A stretch of 64,000 bases of DNA from CBDIHH01 sp965279095. GTDB lineage: Bacteria; Pseudomonadota; Alphaproteobacteria; Caulobacterales; Caulobacteraceae. Shown here piece after piece: positions 9,026 to 16,942 of this stretch. The stretch covers positions 372,001 to 436,000 of the forward strand of contig CBDIHH010000004.1 in assembly GCA_965279095.1 (NCBI GenBank), written 5' to 3'. How positions within the stretch are numbered: position 1 is the stretch's first letter; each line of letters opens with the position of its first letter. The position numbers were made by a program, and so were the translations under genes. The notes beneath the pieces are model-generated. The model was not told where the DNA came from. It searched no databases and worked only from the letters and a program-made list of their open reading frames with translations.

Positions 9026-10045
9026 CTAGACGAACAGGGGCATGGCGGGGTTCTCGGTTCCCCGCACCACGAAGGCCACGGCCGGAACCGACGCCGTGTT
9101 GCGGAAGGCGTGGGCCAGGCCGACGGGGACGGTGAGGGTGTCGCCGGGTCCCAGCAGGATCGAACCCTCGGCCCAGCTGACCTCGATGACGCCCTCCTGG
9201 ATGATCAGCACCTCGGCCTCGCGGCGCAGGTGCAGGGGCACATAGGCGCCCGTCTGCAGGGTCAGCAGGCGCAGGTTGCAGCCGTGCGGCCACCAGCCAG
9301 TGATCGGCCCGGCGGGGAAGCCGTCGTCCGTGGCGCGGGGCACGATGACGCCGGCCTCCTCGACTCCCTCCGCCGCCAGGGGCGACTCGGGGTTGGCCGG
9401 CGCCTGGCGATAGAGGGCCACGCACTGGCGCAGGGTCTCCAGGGGCGGCGTCTTCAGTTCAGCGACCGCGGCGTCGTCGATGACGTCCTCCAGCTCCACG
9501 TCCTTGAGCACATAGTCGCCGCCCGAGGTGTCGATCAGCCGCCCGCCCTTGGCCAGCTTCAGCCCATGATCGGCGGCGGCCTCGAACACGGCCGGCGCCC
9601 AGGTGACCTTGCCGGGATCGTCCTGGCCGAGGATCGTGAACAGCATGCCTTTGCCCTGGTCGATCTTCTCGAAGCCGCGGAACATGTGGATCGGCACCGA
9701 GCAAACATCCCCCGGGCCGACCTCCAGCGAGCCGTCCTCCTTGTTGGGGCCGAACAGCAGGCGCCAGTGGCCGGAGTGGATCATGAACACCTCGGCGGTG
9801 TCGTGGCTGTGCTGGGAGTTGACGCAGCCGAACGGCTGGCGGGCGGCGCCGATGTTGAAGCCGTGCGACTGGGTGATGTGGACGTGCTGGTCGGCGCTCT
9901 CCGACACCCCGGCGCCGATGATGGTGAAGTTCTCCTTCTCGGTGGAGCCCGGGGTGCGGGTGTCGAGGAAGGCGGTCCGGCAGGGGACGAGGTCGGCGTA
10001 TCTCACCAGCCGCGCGTTCATCGCGTCCTGCGTCCAAATCGTCAC
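9026..10045 (-). CDS. Bicupin protein (gentisate-dioxygenase-like fold)
   Basis: I prefer a GTG start at 10045 because GGAGA lies seven bases upstream; an ATG at 10021 is possible. The longer open frame would translate straight through the operator and is rejected. The protein has about 339 residues and two cupin barrels. The first carries HSHDTAEVF with GDVCSVPIHMFRGF, the second VPLHLRREAEVLIIQEG with GDTLTVPVGLAHAF. The first has a full metal-binding pattern, and the second keeps His and Glu. Relatives include ring-cleavage dioxygenases and isomerases. Operator copy 3 is 33 bases upstream of the start. Confidence 0.82.
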   Translation of the reverse strand: MTIWTQDAMNARLVRYADLVPCRTAFLDTRTPGSTEKENFTIIGAGVSESADQHVHITQSHGFNIGAARQPFGCVNSQHSHDTAEVFMIHSGHWRLLFGPNKEDGSLEVGPGDVCSVPIHMFRGFEKIDQGKGMLFTILGQDDPGKVTWAPAVFEAAADHGLKLAKGGRLIDTSGGDYVLKDVELEDVIDDAAVAELKTPPLETLRQCVALYRQAPANPESPLAAEGVEEAGVIVPRATDDGFPAGPITGWWPHGCNLRLLTLQTGAYVPLHLRREAEVLIIQEGVIEVSWAEGSILLGPGDTLTVPVGLAHAFRNTASVPAVAFVVRGTENPAMPLFV

Positions 10046-10078
10046 CGGCAGTCTCCGTTCTGCGGCGTGGAACCGCTT

Positions 10079-10092
10079 TGCATCCGAATGCA
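10079..10092. promoter_or_regulatory. LacI-type operator copy 3 (TGCATCCGAATGCA)
   Basis: This copy is the reverse complement of the other two. It is in the divergent region between the bicupin gene and the alpha/beta hydrolase gene, so it may control both. Part of it can be read as Met-His-Ser-Asp in the extended bicupin frame, which is why that frame looks longer than the real gene. Confidence 0.8.
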
Positions 10093-10144
10093 TAGTCGAT
10101 AATGGGTTTGCCCGGAAGCCGCAACACATTGGACCGCATCTTCC

Positions 10145-10909
10145 TTGAACCCCGCGTCCCCGCCCGACCGCGCCCGCACACCCCTGCTGCTCGCGCCGGG
10201 CACCCTGTGCGACGCCGCGGTGTTCGCGCCCCTGCTCGCCGCCCTGCCGCCGACCCTGCTGGAGGGGCGAGAGGTGACCCTGGCCCCGATGACCGTGGGG
10301 CGCACCGTTGGCGAGGCCGCCGCGGCCCTGTTGGCGCAGGCCCCTGACCGCTTCGCCCTGCTCGGCTTCTCCCTCGGCGGGATCGTGGCCCTGGAGGTCG
10401 CGACCCAGGCCCCTGACCGGGTGCGGGGCCTGGCCCTGGTCGACAGCAACGCCGGCGCCGTCGACCCGGCGGACCGGCCGGCCCGGCGCGCGGCGGCCGC
10501 CCTCGGCGCCGTCGACCTCGAGCGCTATGTGGGCGAGGCCCTGTGGCCGACCTATGTCGCGCCGGCGCGCCGGGACGACGCCGCCCTGCGCCAGGCGATC
10601 CAGGCCATGGCCGGCCGGGTCGGCGCCGCGGCCTTCGCGCGCCAGATCGACACGGCCCTGTCCCGGCCCGACAGCCGCGGCCGGCTGGCCGCCCTGACCG
10701 TGCCCGCCCTTGTGCTGGCGGGGACGCAGGACGCCCTATGCCCCCCGGCGGCGCAGCGGGACATGGCGCGGGCTCTGCCGGACGCCGAGCTGGCGCTGAT
10801 CCCTGACGCCGGGCATTTCGCCCTGCTCGAGCAGCCGGCCGCCGTGGCGGCGGCGGTGGCCGGGTGGCTGGCGCGGGTCGATGCGCGGGCGCTGGTCGCC
10901 GCCAGGTAA
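10145..10909 (+). CDS. Alpha/beta hydrolase
   Basis: The protein has 254 residues with a TTG start; an in-frame stop at 10100 and no other start codon before TTG make this the most upstream option, and no strong ribosome site is visible. The hydrolase core is clear: LLLAPGTLCD (oxyanion strand), the nucleophile elbow GFSLGG, the acid in LAGTQDALCPP and the histidine in PDAGHFALLEQP. Relatives include esterases, lactonases and C-C hydrolases of ring-cleavage pathways. The gene is divergent from the bicupin gene across operator copy 3, which supports a role in the same pathway. Confidence 0.82.
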   Translation: MNPASPPDRARTPLLLAPGTLCDAAVFAPLLAALPPTLLEGREVTLAPMTVGRTVGEAAAALLAQAPDRFALLGFSLGGIVALEVATQAPDRVRGLALVDSNAGAVDPADRPARRAAAALGAVDLERYVGEALWPTYVAPARRDDAALRQAIQAMAGRVGAAAFARQIDTALSRPDSRGRLAALTVPALVLAGTQDALCPPAAQRDMARALPDAELALIPDAGHFALLEQPAAVAAAVAGWLARVDARALVAAR

Positions 10910-10979
10910 AACAGGGGCGCCGAGGCGGCCCCGCGCTATACTGAAGGCGGAATCAACATCCCCCGATCGTGAGCCGGCC

Positions 10980-11828
10980 ATGCATCGACGTGATCTTGTT
11001 ATCGGCAGCGCCCTCGGCGCCGTCACGGCCGCCGGCGGCGGCGTGGCCCGCGCCGGGGGACGGCCCACGGAGACGCCCCGCCCCGCCGACCCAGCAAGGG
11101 CCCCGAGGCGGACGGCGCGCTTCTACGGCCAGATCCTGCACATCCCGTTCCAGACCTCGACGGATCTGTCGCCCTTCCTGCCGCCCGGGCTCACCGCGGC
11201 GGACCCGCACCGGGCCTTCATCAAGGCCGAACGGCTGAAGATCCGGTCGGTTGAGGCGGACGCGGGCCCATCGGCATACTCGCAATACCAGCAGATCTGC
11301 ATCTCCACCCTGGCCTCGGCGCCCGGCTTCGGGGTGCGCCATCGCAACATGCTGCTTTGGGAGGACCGGCACTGGCAGATCGGATCGAGCGCGGTGGCCG
11401 GAAAGCGCCATGCCGACATCGAGATGACCCAGGTGTTCGAACAGGAGCGGGCCCTGGTCCAAGGGGGTGAGCCGATCCCCTTCTTCATCAATGTGGACAC
11501 CCTCGGCTTTCCGCTGATGCGCTTCTCGGGGGTGCTCGACGGCCGGGAGCGGGCCGCGACGCCGCCCTACACGGGCTTCTATGTGGGCGGCGAGCCGGGG
11601 GCCGACCTGCAGGCCCTGACCCTGGACTCCAGCGAACTGACCCGGCCCATCCATGGCGGCGGCGCCTTGAGTTTCGGCCAGGCGCCCAACGAGCGATCAA
11701 CCGGCCCGGACGGCCTGTGGCCCGCCGCGCTGCTGAAGGATGTCCGCGTGGACGGCTGCATCTTCCAGGACATCAGCTTCACCCGCGTCTACGGGACGGA
11801 GTTCGCCCTCGTCCGGAAGGCGCTTTAG
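10980..11828 (+). CDS. Exported acetoacetate-decarboxylase-like protein
   Basis: The protein has 282 residues from the ATG at 10980. The start MHRRDLVIGSALGAVTAAGG looks like a Tat-type leader, so the product is probably periplasmic. The body resembles the acetoacetate decarboxylase superfamily, with PFLPPGL, a KAERLKIRS strand and an FYVGGEPG region. I do not see an unambiguous active-site lysine pair, so decarboxylase activity is uncertain. It follows the hydrolase gene by 70 bases and ends at a hairpin shared with the convergent cupin operon. Confidence 0.6.
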   Translation: MHRRDLVIGSALGAVTAAGGGVARAGGRPTETPRPADPARAPRRTARFYGQILHIPFQTSTDLSPFLPPGLTAADPHRAFIKAERLKIRSVEADAGPSAYSQYQQICISTLASAPGFGVRHRNMLLWEDRHWQIGSSAVAGKRHADIEMTQVFEQERALVQGGEPIPFFINVDTLGFPLMRFSGVLDGRERAATPPYTGFYVGGEPGADLQALTLDSSELTRPIHGGGALSFGQAPNERSTGPDGLWPAALLKDVRVDGCIFQDISFTRVYGTEFALVRKAL

Positions 11829-11830
11829 CG

Positions 11831-11853
11831 CGGGAAGGCGGCGCCCCTTCCCG
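11831..11853. terminator. Bidirectional hairpin between convergent genes
   Basis: The arms CGGGAAGG (11831-11838) and CCTTCCCG (11846-11853) form a perfect 8-base stem with a 7-base loop exactly between two convergent stop codons. The T run is short or absent on both sides. Confidence 0.6.
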
Positions 11854-12678
11854 TCAGACCTGCGGGGCCACCCGCCAGACGCCCTCGGCCCCCTTGGTCC
11901 AGCGCACGAACAGGGCGCCGCCCTTGGACGACATCGTGCCCTTGCCCTCGCGGATCTGGGCGGAGTCGCAGACGTAGCCGCTCTCCTTCAGGGTGGCGGC
12001 GGCGTCGCCGCCGAGGGTGAGGTCGCCCTGGATCAGGTAGATCTCGTCGCCGCCCTTGGCGGTGACCGGGGCGGTCTTGGCCGACCAGCCCGGCGGGACC
12101 ACCATCACCCAGGTCGTCCAGCCATCGTCCCGGTCCTCGGCGACGCGCTTGGCCCGCACGCCCGTGTCCTCGCCGGCCTGGGTGCGCAGCGGCACATAGT
12201 CGAGGTCGTCGAGCTGCAGGTTGCGGGTGCCGATGGAGCGGGTGGCGGGGGCGAAGGTGGGACGTCCGTCCCAGCCGTCCGGGATGGGATTGAGCTGGAC
12301 CACCGGCTGGTGGCCGCTGCGCATCAGCATGGTGACCATGCCGTCGTTCTTCTCGACGAAGAAGTTGGTGCAGTGTTTCCAGAACGGCGGGTGGTTGATG
12401 TAGCCCAGCGCCTTGACCGTATAATGGTTGTCGAAGTTCATCGTGCCGGTGAGGAAGAAGATCTCCTCATGCAGGGTGTGATATTCGAACTGGCCGCTCT
12501 GGCCCCAGGGCTGGGTCCATCCCGCCGGCCACATCAGCAGGCTGATACCGGATTTGGGCGCCTTCATGCCGCCTTCGCCGCCCTTGGGGGTGACGTTGTG
12601 CGACCAGGTCGGCCCGCGGTCGGACAGGCGCTTGGGCTGGTCGAGCAGATGGATCGGGGATTGGTCGTAGCGGCGCAT
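11854..12678 (-). CDS. DUF4437-type cupin protein (second paralog)
   Basis: The 274-residue protein closely resembles the product of 12900-13724, with matching motifs throughout: MRRYDQ at the start, LLMWPAGWTQPWG, HEEIFFLTGTM, TRSIGTRNLQ, EDRDDGWTTWVM, KGGDEIYLIQGDL and the terminal VRWTKGAE...VAPQV. I assign it to the DUF4437/ChrR-like cupin group, with two barrels per chain; the first has the His-Glu-Glu metal pattern. There is no obvious signal peptide. It starts three bases after the stop of the small Tat-leader gene, so it is translated from the same transcript as its paralog. The enzymatic role is unknown. Confidence 0.78.
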   Translation of the reverse strand: MRRYDQSPIHLLDQPKRLSDRGPTWSHNVTPKGGEGGMKAPKSGISLLMWPAGWTQPWGQSGQFEYHTLHEEIFFLTGTMNFDNHYTVKALGYINHPPFWKHCTNFFVEKNDGMVTMLMRSGHQPVVQLNPIPDGWDGRPTFAPATRSIGTRNLQLDDLDYVPLRTQAGEDTGVRAKRVAEDRDDGWTTWVMVVPPGWSAKTAPVTAKGGDEIYLIQGDLTLGGDAAATLKESGYVCDSAQIREGKGTMSSKGGALFVRWTKGAEGVWRVAPQV

Positions 12679-12681
12679 GGT

Positions 12682-12879
12682 TCAGCCCATCGGTCCGACG
12701 TCGGAAAATTCCATCTGGCTCGGCTCGTAGAGGCCCTGCCGATCGACCACGACGGTGGCGGTCGCAGGGGCCGTGGCCGCCAGGGCCGGCTCAGTGAGGG
12801 CGGGGAGGGTGGCCGCCCCCGCGCCGGCGGCTGCGCTGGCCAGGATGTTGCGGCGCGTGGCGCCCGGGGTCTGTGACAT
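12682..12879 (-). CDS. Very small Tat-leader protein between two cupins
   Basis: The 65-residue product starts MSQTPGATRRNILASAAAGA, a twin-arginine leader (RRNILAS) with a hydrophobic core ending near ALAATA. Only about 27 residues remain after it: VVVDRQGLYEPSQMEF and the tail SDVGPMG. The ATG at 12879 has AGGATC upstream; an ATG at 12885 is also possible. It lies 20 bases after the first cupin gene and ends three bases before the second, so it is a real member of the operon by position. The same frame stays open through the cupin upstream, but that part is only a shadow. It may be a small exported subunit or a remnant of a longer exported enzyme. Confidence 0.6.
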   Translation of the reverse strand: MSQTPGATRRNILASAAAGAGAATLPALTEPALAATAPATATVVVDRQGLYEPSQMEFSDVGPMG

Positions 12880-12899
12880 GTCCATGATCCTGATCCGCC

Positions 12900-13724
12900 T
12901 CAAACCTGGGGAGCGACCTGCCAGAGCGCCTCGGCGCCCCGGGTCCAGCGCACGAACAGGGCCCCGTCCTTGGACGACAGGGCGCCGGCGCCGTCCTTGA
13001 TGGTGGTGGAGTCGCACACATAGCCGCTGGCGCGCAGCAGGCCGACGTTCGCGCCGCCCCAGGCGAGGTCGCCCTCGATGACATAGATCTCGTCGCCGCC
13101 CTTGGCCGCCACCGGCGGGCCCTTGGCCTTCCATCCCTTGGGGGCCTGCATGACCCAGGTGGTCCAGCCGTCGTCGCGGTCCTCGGCGATGCGCTTGGCC
13201 TTCAGGCCCGTGTCTGCCCCCGCCTTGGTCATCAGGTTGAACCAGGGCACGTCGTCGACCTGCAGGTTGCGCGTGCCGATGGAGCGGGTGGGCGGGGCGA
13301 AGCCGGGCCGGCCGTCCCAGTTCTCGGGGATGGGCTCGAACTGCACGATCGGCTGGTTGCCGCCGCGATACAGCATGGTGACCATGCCGTTGTCCTTGGT
13401 GGCGAAGAAGTTGGTGGCGTGGTTCCAGAACGGCGGATGGTTCAGATACCCCAGGGCCTTGATCGAATAGTAGCCACCGAAGTCCATCGTCCCGGTGAGG
13501 AAGAAAATCTCCTCGTGCAGGGTATGATATTCCAGTTCGTGCGGCGCGCCCCAGGGCTGGGTCCATCCCGCCGGCCACATCATCAGGCTGATGTAGGACT
13601 GCGGGGTCTTCATGCTCCCCTCGCCGCCCTGGGGGGTGACCGTGTACGACCAGGTCGGGCCGCGCTGGGCCATCTTCTTGGGCTGGTCCAGCACGTGGAT
13701 GGGGGCCTGATCGTAGCGGCGCAT
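12900..13724 (-). CDS. DUF4437-type cupin protein (first paralog)
   Basis: The protein has 274 residues, the same length as the paralog at 11854-12678, with the same motifs in the same order (MRRYDQAPIHVLDQP, LMMWPAGWTQPWG, HEEIFFLTGTMDF, EDRDDGWTTWVM, KGGDEIYVIEGDL). A strong ribosome site (AAGGAGG) precedes the ATG. The pair looks like a duplication kept in one operon, possibly forming a heteromer. The gene follows the TonB-OmpA receptor gene on the same strand after a hairpin, so its expression may depend on readthrough from that gene. The reaction catalysed is unknown. Confidence 0.78.
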   Translation of the reverse strand: MRRYDQAPIHVLDQPKKMAQRGPTWSYTVTPQGGEGSMKTPQSYISLMMWPAGWTQPWGAPHELEYHTLHEEIFFLTGTMDFGGYYSIKALGYLNHPPFWNHATNFFATKDNGMVTMLYRGGNQPIVQFEPIPENWDGRPGFAPPTRSIGTRNLQVDDVPWFNLMTKAGADTGLKAKRIAEDRDDGWTTWVMQAPKGWKAKGPPVAAKGGDEIYVIEGDLAWGGANVGLLRASGYVCDSTTIKDGAGALSSKDGALFVRWTRGAEALWQVAPQV

Positions 13725-13743
13725 GAAGCCTCCTTGAGCGATG

Positions 13744-13772
13744 CTGCAGCGGGCGCTTGCCGCCCGCTGCAG
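13744..13772 (-). terminator. Intercistronic hairpin between TonB-OmpA and cupin genes
   Basis: CTGCAGCGGGC (13744-13754) and its exact complement (13762-13772) form an 11-base GC-rich stem with a 7-base loop, just after the receptor stop and just before the ribosome site of the first cupin gene. There is no T run, so it may attenuate transcription or protect an mRNA end rather than end all transcription. Confidence 0.55.
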
Positions 13773-13783
13773 TCAAGGCCGGG

Positions 13784-16642
13784 TCAGAAGTTGATGTTGA
13801 TCGTGGCGCGACGGTTGAGGGGTTCCTTCACTCTGTCGCCGGTGGCGACGGCGGGTTCCGCCTCGCCTTTCCAGTCCACCGCCAGCGCGGTCTGCGCCAG
13901 GCCAGACCCTACCAGCGCATCAGCAGTCGCCTTGGCGCGACGCTCTGAGAGCTTCACGTTGTAGGCGGCGCTGCCCGAGGTATCGGCGTGCCCCACCACG
14001 ACCACGCGAGTAGCGCTGCCGGTCTTCGCAAAGTCGGCCGCTTGCGCGATGACCTGCTGGGCTTCCGGCGTCAGGACAGACTGATCGAAGGGGAAGTAGA
14101 CCACGAACTCGCGCGCCTCATAGGCCACCGGAGGCGGGGGCGGCGGAGGGGGCGGCGGAGGCGGGGGCGGAGGGGGCGGCGCCGGGGGCGGCGGCGGCGG
14201 GGGCGGGGGCTCGCCGCCGAAGTTGTAGCGGGCCCGCACCCCGAACTGGCGCTTCAGCGGCATGCCGACGTTGAGCACATTGTCGGCGAAGCCCGGCGAC
14301 AGGACGTCGACGTTCCGCTCGATGCTGACCGGCGCGTCGTCGTCGGTGGCGTTGAGGACGAAGGCCTCGAGGTTGTAGCGATCGTTGCGCACCCCCGCCC
14401 GCAGATTGACCTTGTGGGCGGACTTGGTCTTGGCGACGTTGGAGAAGGTCGCCCACATGCCGCTCTTGTAGTTGTAGTCGATGCGGCCGTAGCCCTCGAG
14501 ACCGTCGCGGACCTCGCGGGAATATTCCGCCCCGACGCTGCTGTTGTATTTCGAATAGAGGTTCAGCTCGTTGCCGGCCACGTTGCTGTTGCCGGTGATG
14601 GCGGTGCAGGGCGCGATGCAGATGTATTTCTTCAGCTCGCTGTCGTTGATGGCGCCAGCGAAATTGACCAGCAGGTTCTCGGTGACCTGCCAGGCGCCTT
14701 CCACCTCGACGCCGCGGATGACGGTCTCGCCGACGTTGGTGGAGACCCCGAACACCGAGGTGCCGCCGTTGGGCCGGCCGAAGGCGTCGACCGAGGGGGC
14801 CGGCACCGACTGGTTGACGATCTGGTCCTCCCAGACGGCGTAGTAGCCGGCGATGGTCAGTTGCAGGCGGTCGTCGAAGAACCGCCCCTTGCCGCCGACC
14901 TCGTAGTTGATCAGCTTCTCCGGCTCGACCACCAGGGTGGCGCCGGCGCCGGCAAGGGCCTGCACCGCCGCCAACTGCAGCGGGGTCGCCGTGGCCAGGG
15001 AGGTGTTGAAGGTGCCTGGGTTGATGCCCTCCGAATAGCTCGCATAGAGCATGCTCGACGGGGTCGGCTTGTATTGCAGGATCACGCGGGGGGTGAAGTT
15101 CTTGTAGGTGGTGGCGGCCACCTTGACCGTGCCCGTGGTCAGGCGCCGGTCATACTGGGTGACCTTGTCGGTCTGGTAGCGCCCTTCGAGGTTCAGGGTC
15201 AGCTGCGACGTGAAGTCGAAGGCGGCGCTGGCGAAGGCCCCGGCCGTGTCGGTTTCCAGCGGCGCGCCGCGGGCGTTGACGCTGAGGCCGAAGGGGGCGA
15301 TGGCGGCGCTGTAGAACTGCGAGAAGGTGTGGTTGTAGTTGGCCCCGACCAGCCAGCGGAAGCGGGCCTTCTGGTCTGAGGACAGGCGCAGCTCCTGCGA
15401 CACGTCGCGGGTGAAGTATTGGAAGTGGAAGAACCAGTTGGTGTAGGGCTCGGTGTTGGCCACCGTGCCGAAGTTTGGGTTGGGGATCCCGACCGACGGA
15501 ATGATGTCGAGATCGTTGATGATATACATCTCGTTCTCGTTGGCCGCGGTCAGCGAGGAGATGGTCAGCCCGGTGCCCGGGATCTCGTAGTCGATGCCGA
15601 GGTTGGCGTGCCAGGCGCGGCGCTCGAGGCCGCCGTGGTCGATGGGCGGATCGCGGTTGAGCGGGGTCAGCACGCCCGTGGAATTGCGCAGCAGAACGTT
15701 CTGCTCCAACGGCGAGATGAAGGTGTCCTGGCCCAGGCGATTTTCCGGGAACGAGGGCACCGTGCCGCAGATGTAGTTGAAGCGGTTGGTGGGCGCCGCG
15801 CCGGCGTTGCAGTTGTAGTCGATGCGCCGGAACTTGCCCGTGGCGGGCGGGCCATCGCTGTCGCGCCAGTAGATGCCGGTGGCCTTGGCGGTGAGGCCTT
15901 CGAACGGCGTCGCATAGAGGGTGGCGGTGACGCTCTGGGTGGACTGTGAGCCCAGGTAGCGGTCGGGGCCGCCGGCGTTGCGATACTGGCCGCGCATCGA
16001 ATAGTCGCGCAGCGACAGCCGGCCGGTCAGCTTGCCGGGGATGATCGTGCCCTCGATCCCGCCGCGCACGTCATGCCACTGGTCGGAGCCGTAGAGGCCG
16101 CTGATGGAGCCCTTGAACACGTCGCTGGGCGTCTTGGTCACCAGGTTGACGGCGCCGACGAAGGTGGCCCGGCCGAAATAGGCGCTCTGCGGGCCCTTGA
16201 TGATCTCGACCCGCTCCAGGTCGCTGACCCCTTCGGCGAAGCCGGAGGCCACGGGCGCCCCGTCGATGAACAGGGAGGTGCGGTTGATGATCCCGCGCAC
16301 GATGAACGACTGGGTGGAACGGTCCGCGCGGGAGCCGCCCTGGGCGCCGGGCGTGCCGCCGGTGTTGGTGGTCAGGAAGCCGGGCGTGTAGTCGGTCAAA
16401 TCTTGGATGCTGGTGATCTGGCGACTTTCCAGATTCTGCGAAGTAAAGGCGCTGACGGTGACGGGAACCTCAAGCAGCGACTCGTCGCGCTTGCGGGCGG
16501 TGACGACGATTTCTTCCAGGCTGGCCGCGGAATTCGACGCGCCACGGGTGCTCTGAGCGAGCGCCGGCGTGGACGTGACCGCGATGACAAACGCCAGGGC
16601 GGCCGGGCTTGCGGAAAGCAACATCCCTTTTCGGATCGACAT
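13784..16642 (-). CDS. TonB-dependent receptor fused to a C-terminal OmpA peptidoglycan-binding domain
   Basis: The 952-residue protein has a signal peptide ending PALAQS, a TonB-box-like LEEIVVTARKRDE, a plug (GPQSAYFGRATFVGAVNLVT) and a full-length barrel ending about residue 811 in RARYNFGG. A run of about 27 residues, nearly all proline, follows, and then an OmpA-like domain (839-952) with FDQSVLTPEA, GHADTSGSAAYN and LSERRAKATADAL. OmpA domains of this kind bind the diaminopimelate of peptidoglycan in the periplasm. Ordinary TonB receptors end at the last barrel strand, so the extension is unusual. The start at 16642 follows AGGGG. The downstream cupin genes are probably co-transcribed. 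Confidence 0.92.
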   Translation of the reverse strand: MSIRKGMLLSASPAALAFVIAVTSTPALAQSTRGASNSAASLEEIVVTARKRDESLLEVPVTVSAFTSQNLESRQITSIQDLTDYTPGFLTTNTGGTPGAQGGSRADRSTQSFIVRGIINRTSLFIDGAPVASGFAEGVSDLERVEIIKGPQSAYFGRATFVGAVNLVTKTPSDVFKGSISGLYGSDQWHDVRGGIEGTIIPGKLTGRLSLRDYSMRGQYRNAGGPDRYLGSQSTQSVTATLYATPFEGLTAKATGIYWRDSDGPPATGKFRRIDYNCNAGAAPTNRFNYICGTVPSFPENRLGQDTFISPLEQNVLLRNSTGVLTPLNRDPPIDHGGLERRAWHANLGIDYEIPGTGLTISSLTAANENEMYIINDLDIIPSVGIPNPNFGTVANTEPYTNWFFHFQYFTRDVSQELRLSSDQKARFRWLVGANYNHTFSQFYSAAIAPFGLSVNARGAPLETDTAGAFASAAFDFTSQLTLNLEGRYQTDKVTQYDRRLTTGTVKVAATTYKNFTPRVILQYKPTPSSMLYASYSEGINPGTFNTSLATATPLQLAAVQALAGAGATLVVEPEKLINYEVGGKGRFFDDRLQLTIAGYYAVWEDQIVNQSVPAPSVDAFGRPNGGTSVFGVSTNVGETVIRGVEVEGAWQVTENLLVNFAGAINDSELKKYICIAPCTAITGNSNVAGNELNLYSKYNSSVGAEYSREVRDGLEGYGRIDYNYKSGMWATFSNVAKTKSAHKVNLRAGVRNDRYNLEAFVLNATDDDAPVSIERNVDVLSPGFADNVLNVGMPLKRQFGVRARYNFGGEPPPPPPPPPAPPPPPPPPPPPPPPPPPVAYEAREFVVYFPFDQSVLTPEAQQVIAQAADFAKTGSATRVVVVGHADTSGSAAYNVKLSERRAKATADALVGSGLAQTALAVDWKGEAEPAVATGDRVKEPLNRRATININF

Positions 16643-16787
16643 TATTCATCCCCTCTTTGTTTGAGCTCACAGAGACGCAGCGGCGACGGCGCGCAGGGCC
16701 GGCCACCGGATAAAGAGTGTCTACTGCAGACGTGTACCCACGTTCCGCCAAGCCGCCGGGGATTTCAACGACTATTTGTTCGCAAAA

Positions 16788-16841
16788 CCCAAATATTCGG
16801 TTCTTGGTAATTTGGCCTATTTCCCACACCGAATTTTTGGG
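16788..16841. promoter_or_regulatory. Long spaced inverted repeat in a divergent promoter region
   Basis: The arms CCCAAATATTCGGT (16788-16801) and ACCGAATTTTTGGG (16828-16841) match at 13 of 14 positions as inverted copies, with 26 bases between them. The region is AT-rich compared with its surroundings and lies between the divergent TonB-OmpA and TPP-enzyme genes (gap 16643-16942). It is probably an operator read by a dimer of dimers; the regulator is not identified. Confidence 0.6.
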
Positions 16842-16942
16842 CCCAGATAGGGATGGCTCGCATCGCGCAGCGAGGGCCGCGGCCTTGCGGGCCCGCTCCG
16901 AAACGACGCCCCTGATCGTCAACCGCCAAAGGCGACGCACCG

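Noticed and set aside
12682..13776. A 364-residue reverse-strand frame joining the small Tat gene to an upstream cupin region
   Set aside because: Most of it is an alternate frame of the first cupin gene. Only the last 65-67 codons have a leader and a start, so only these are kept.
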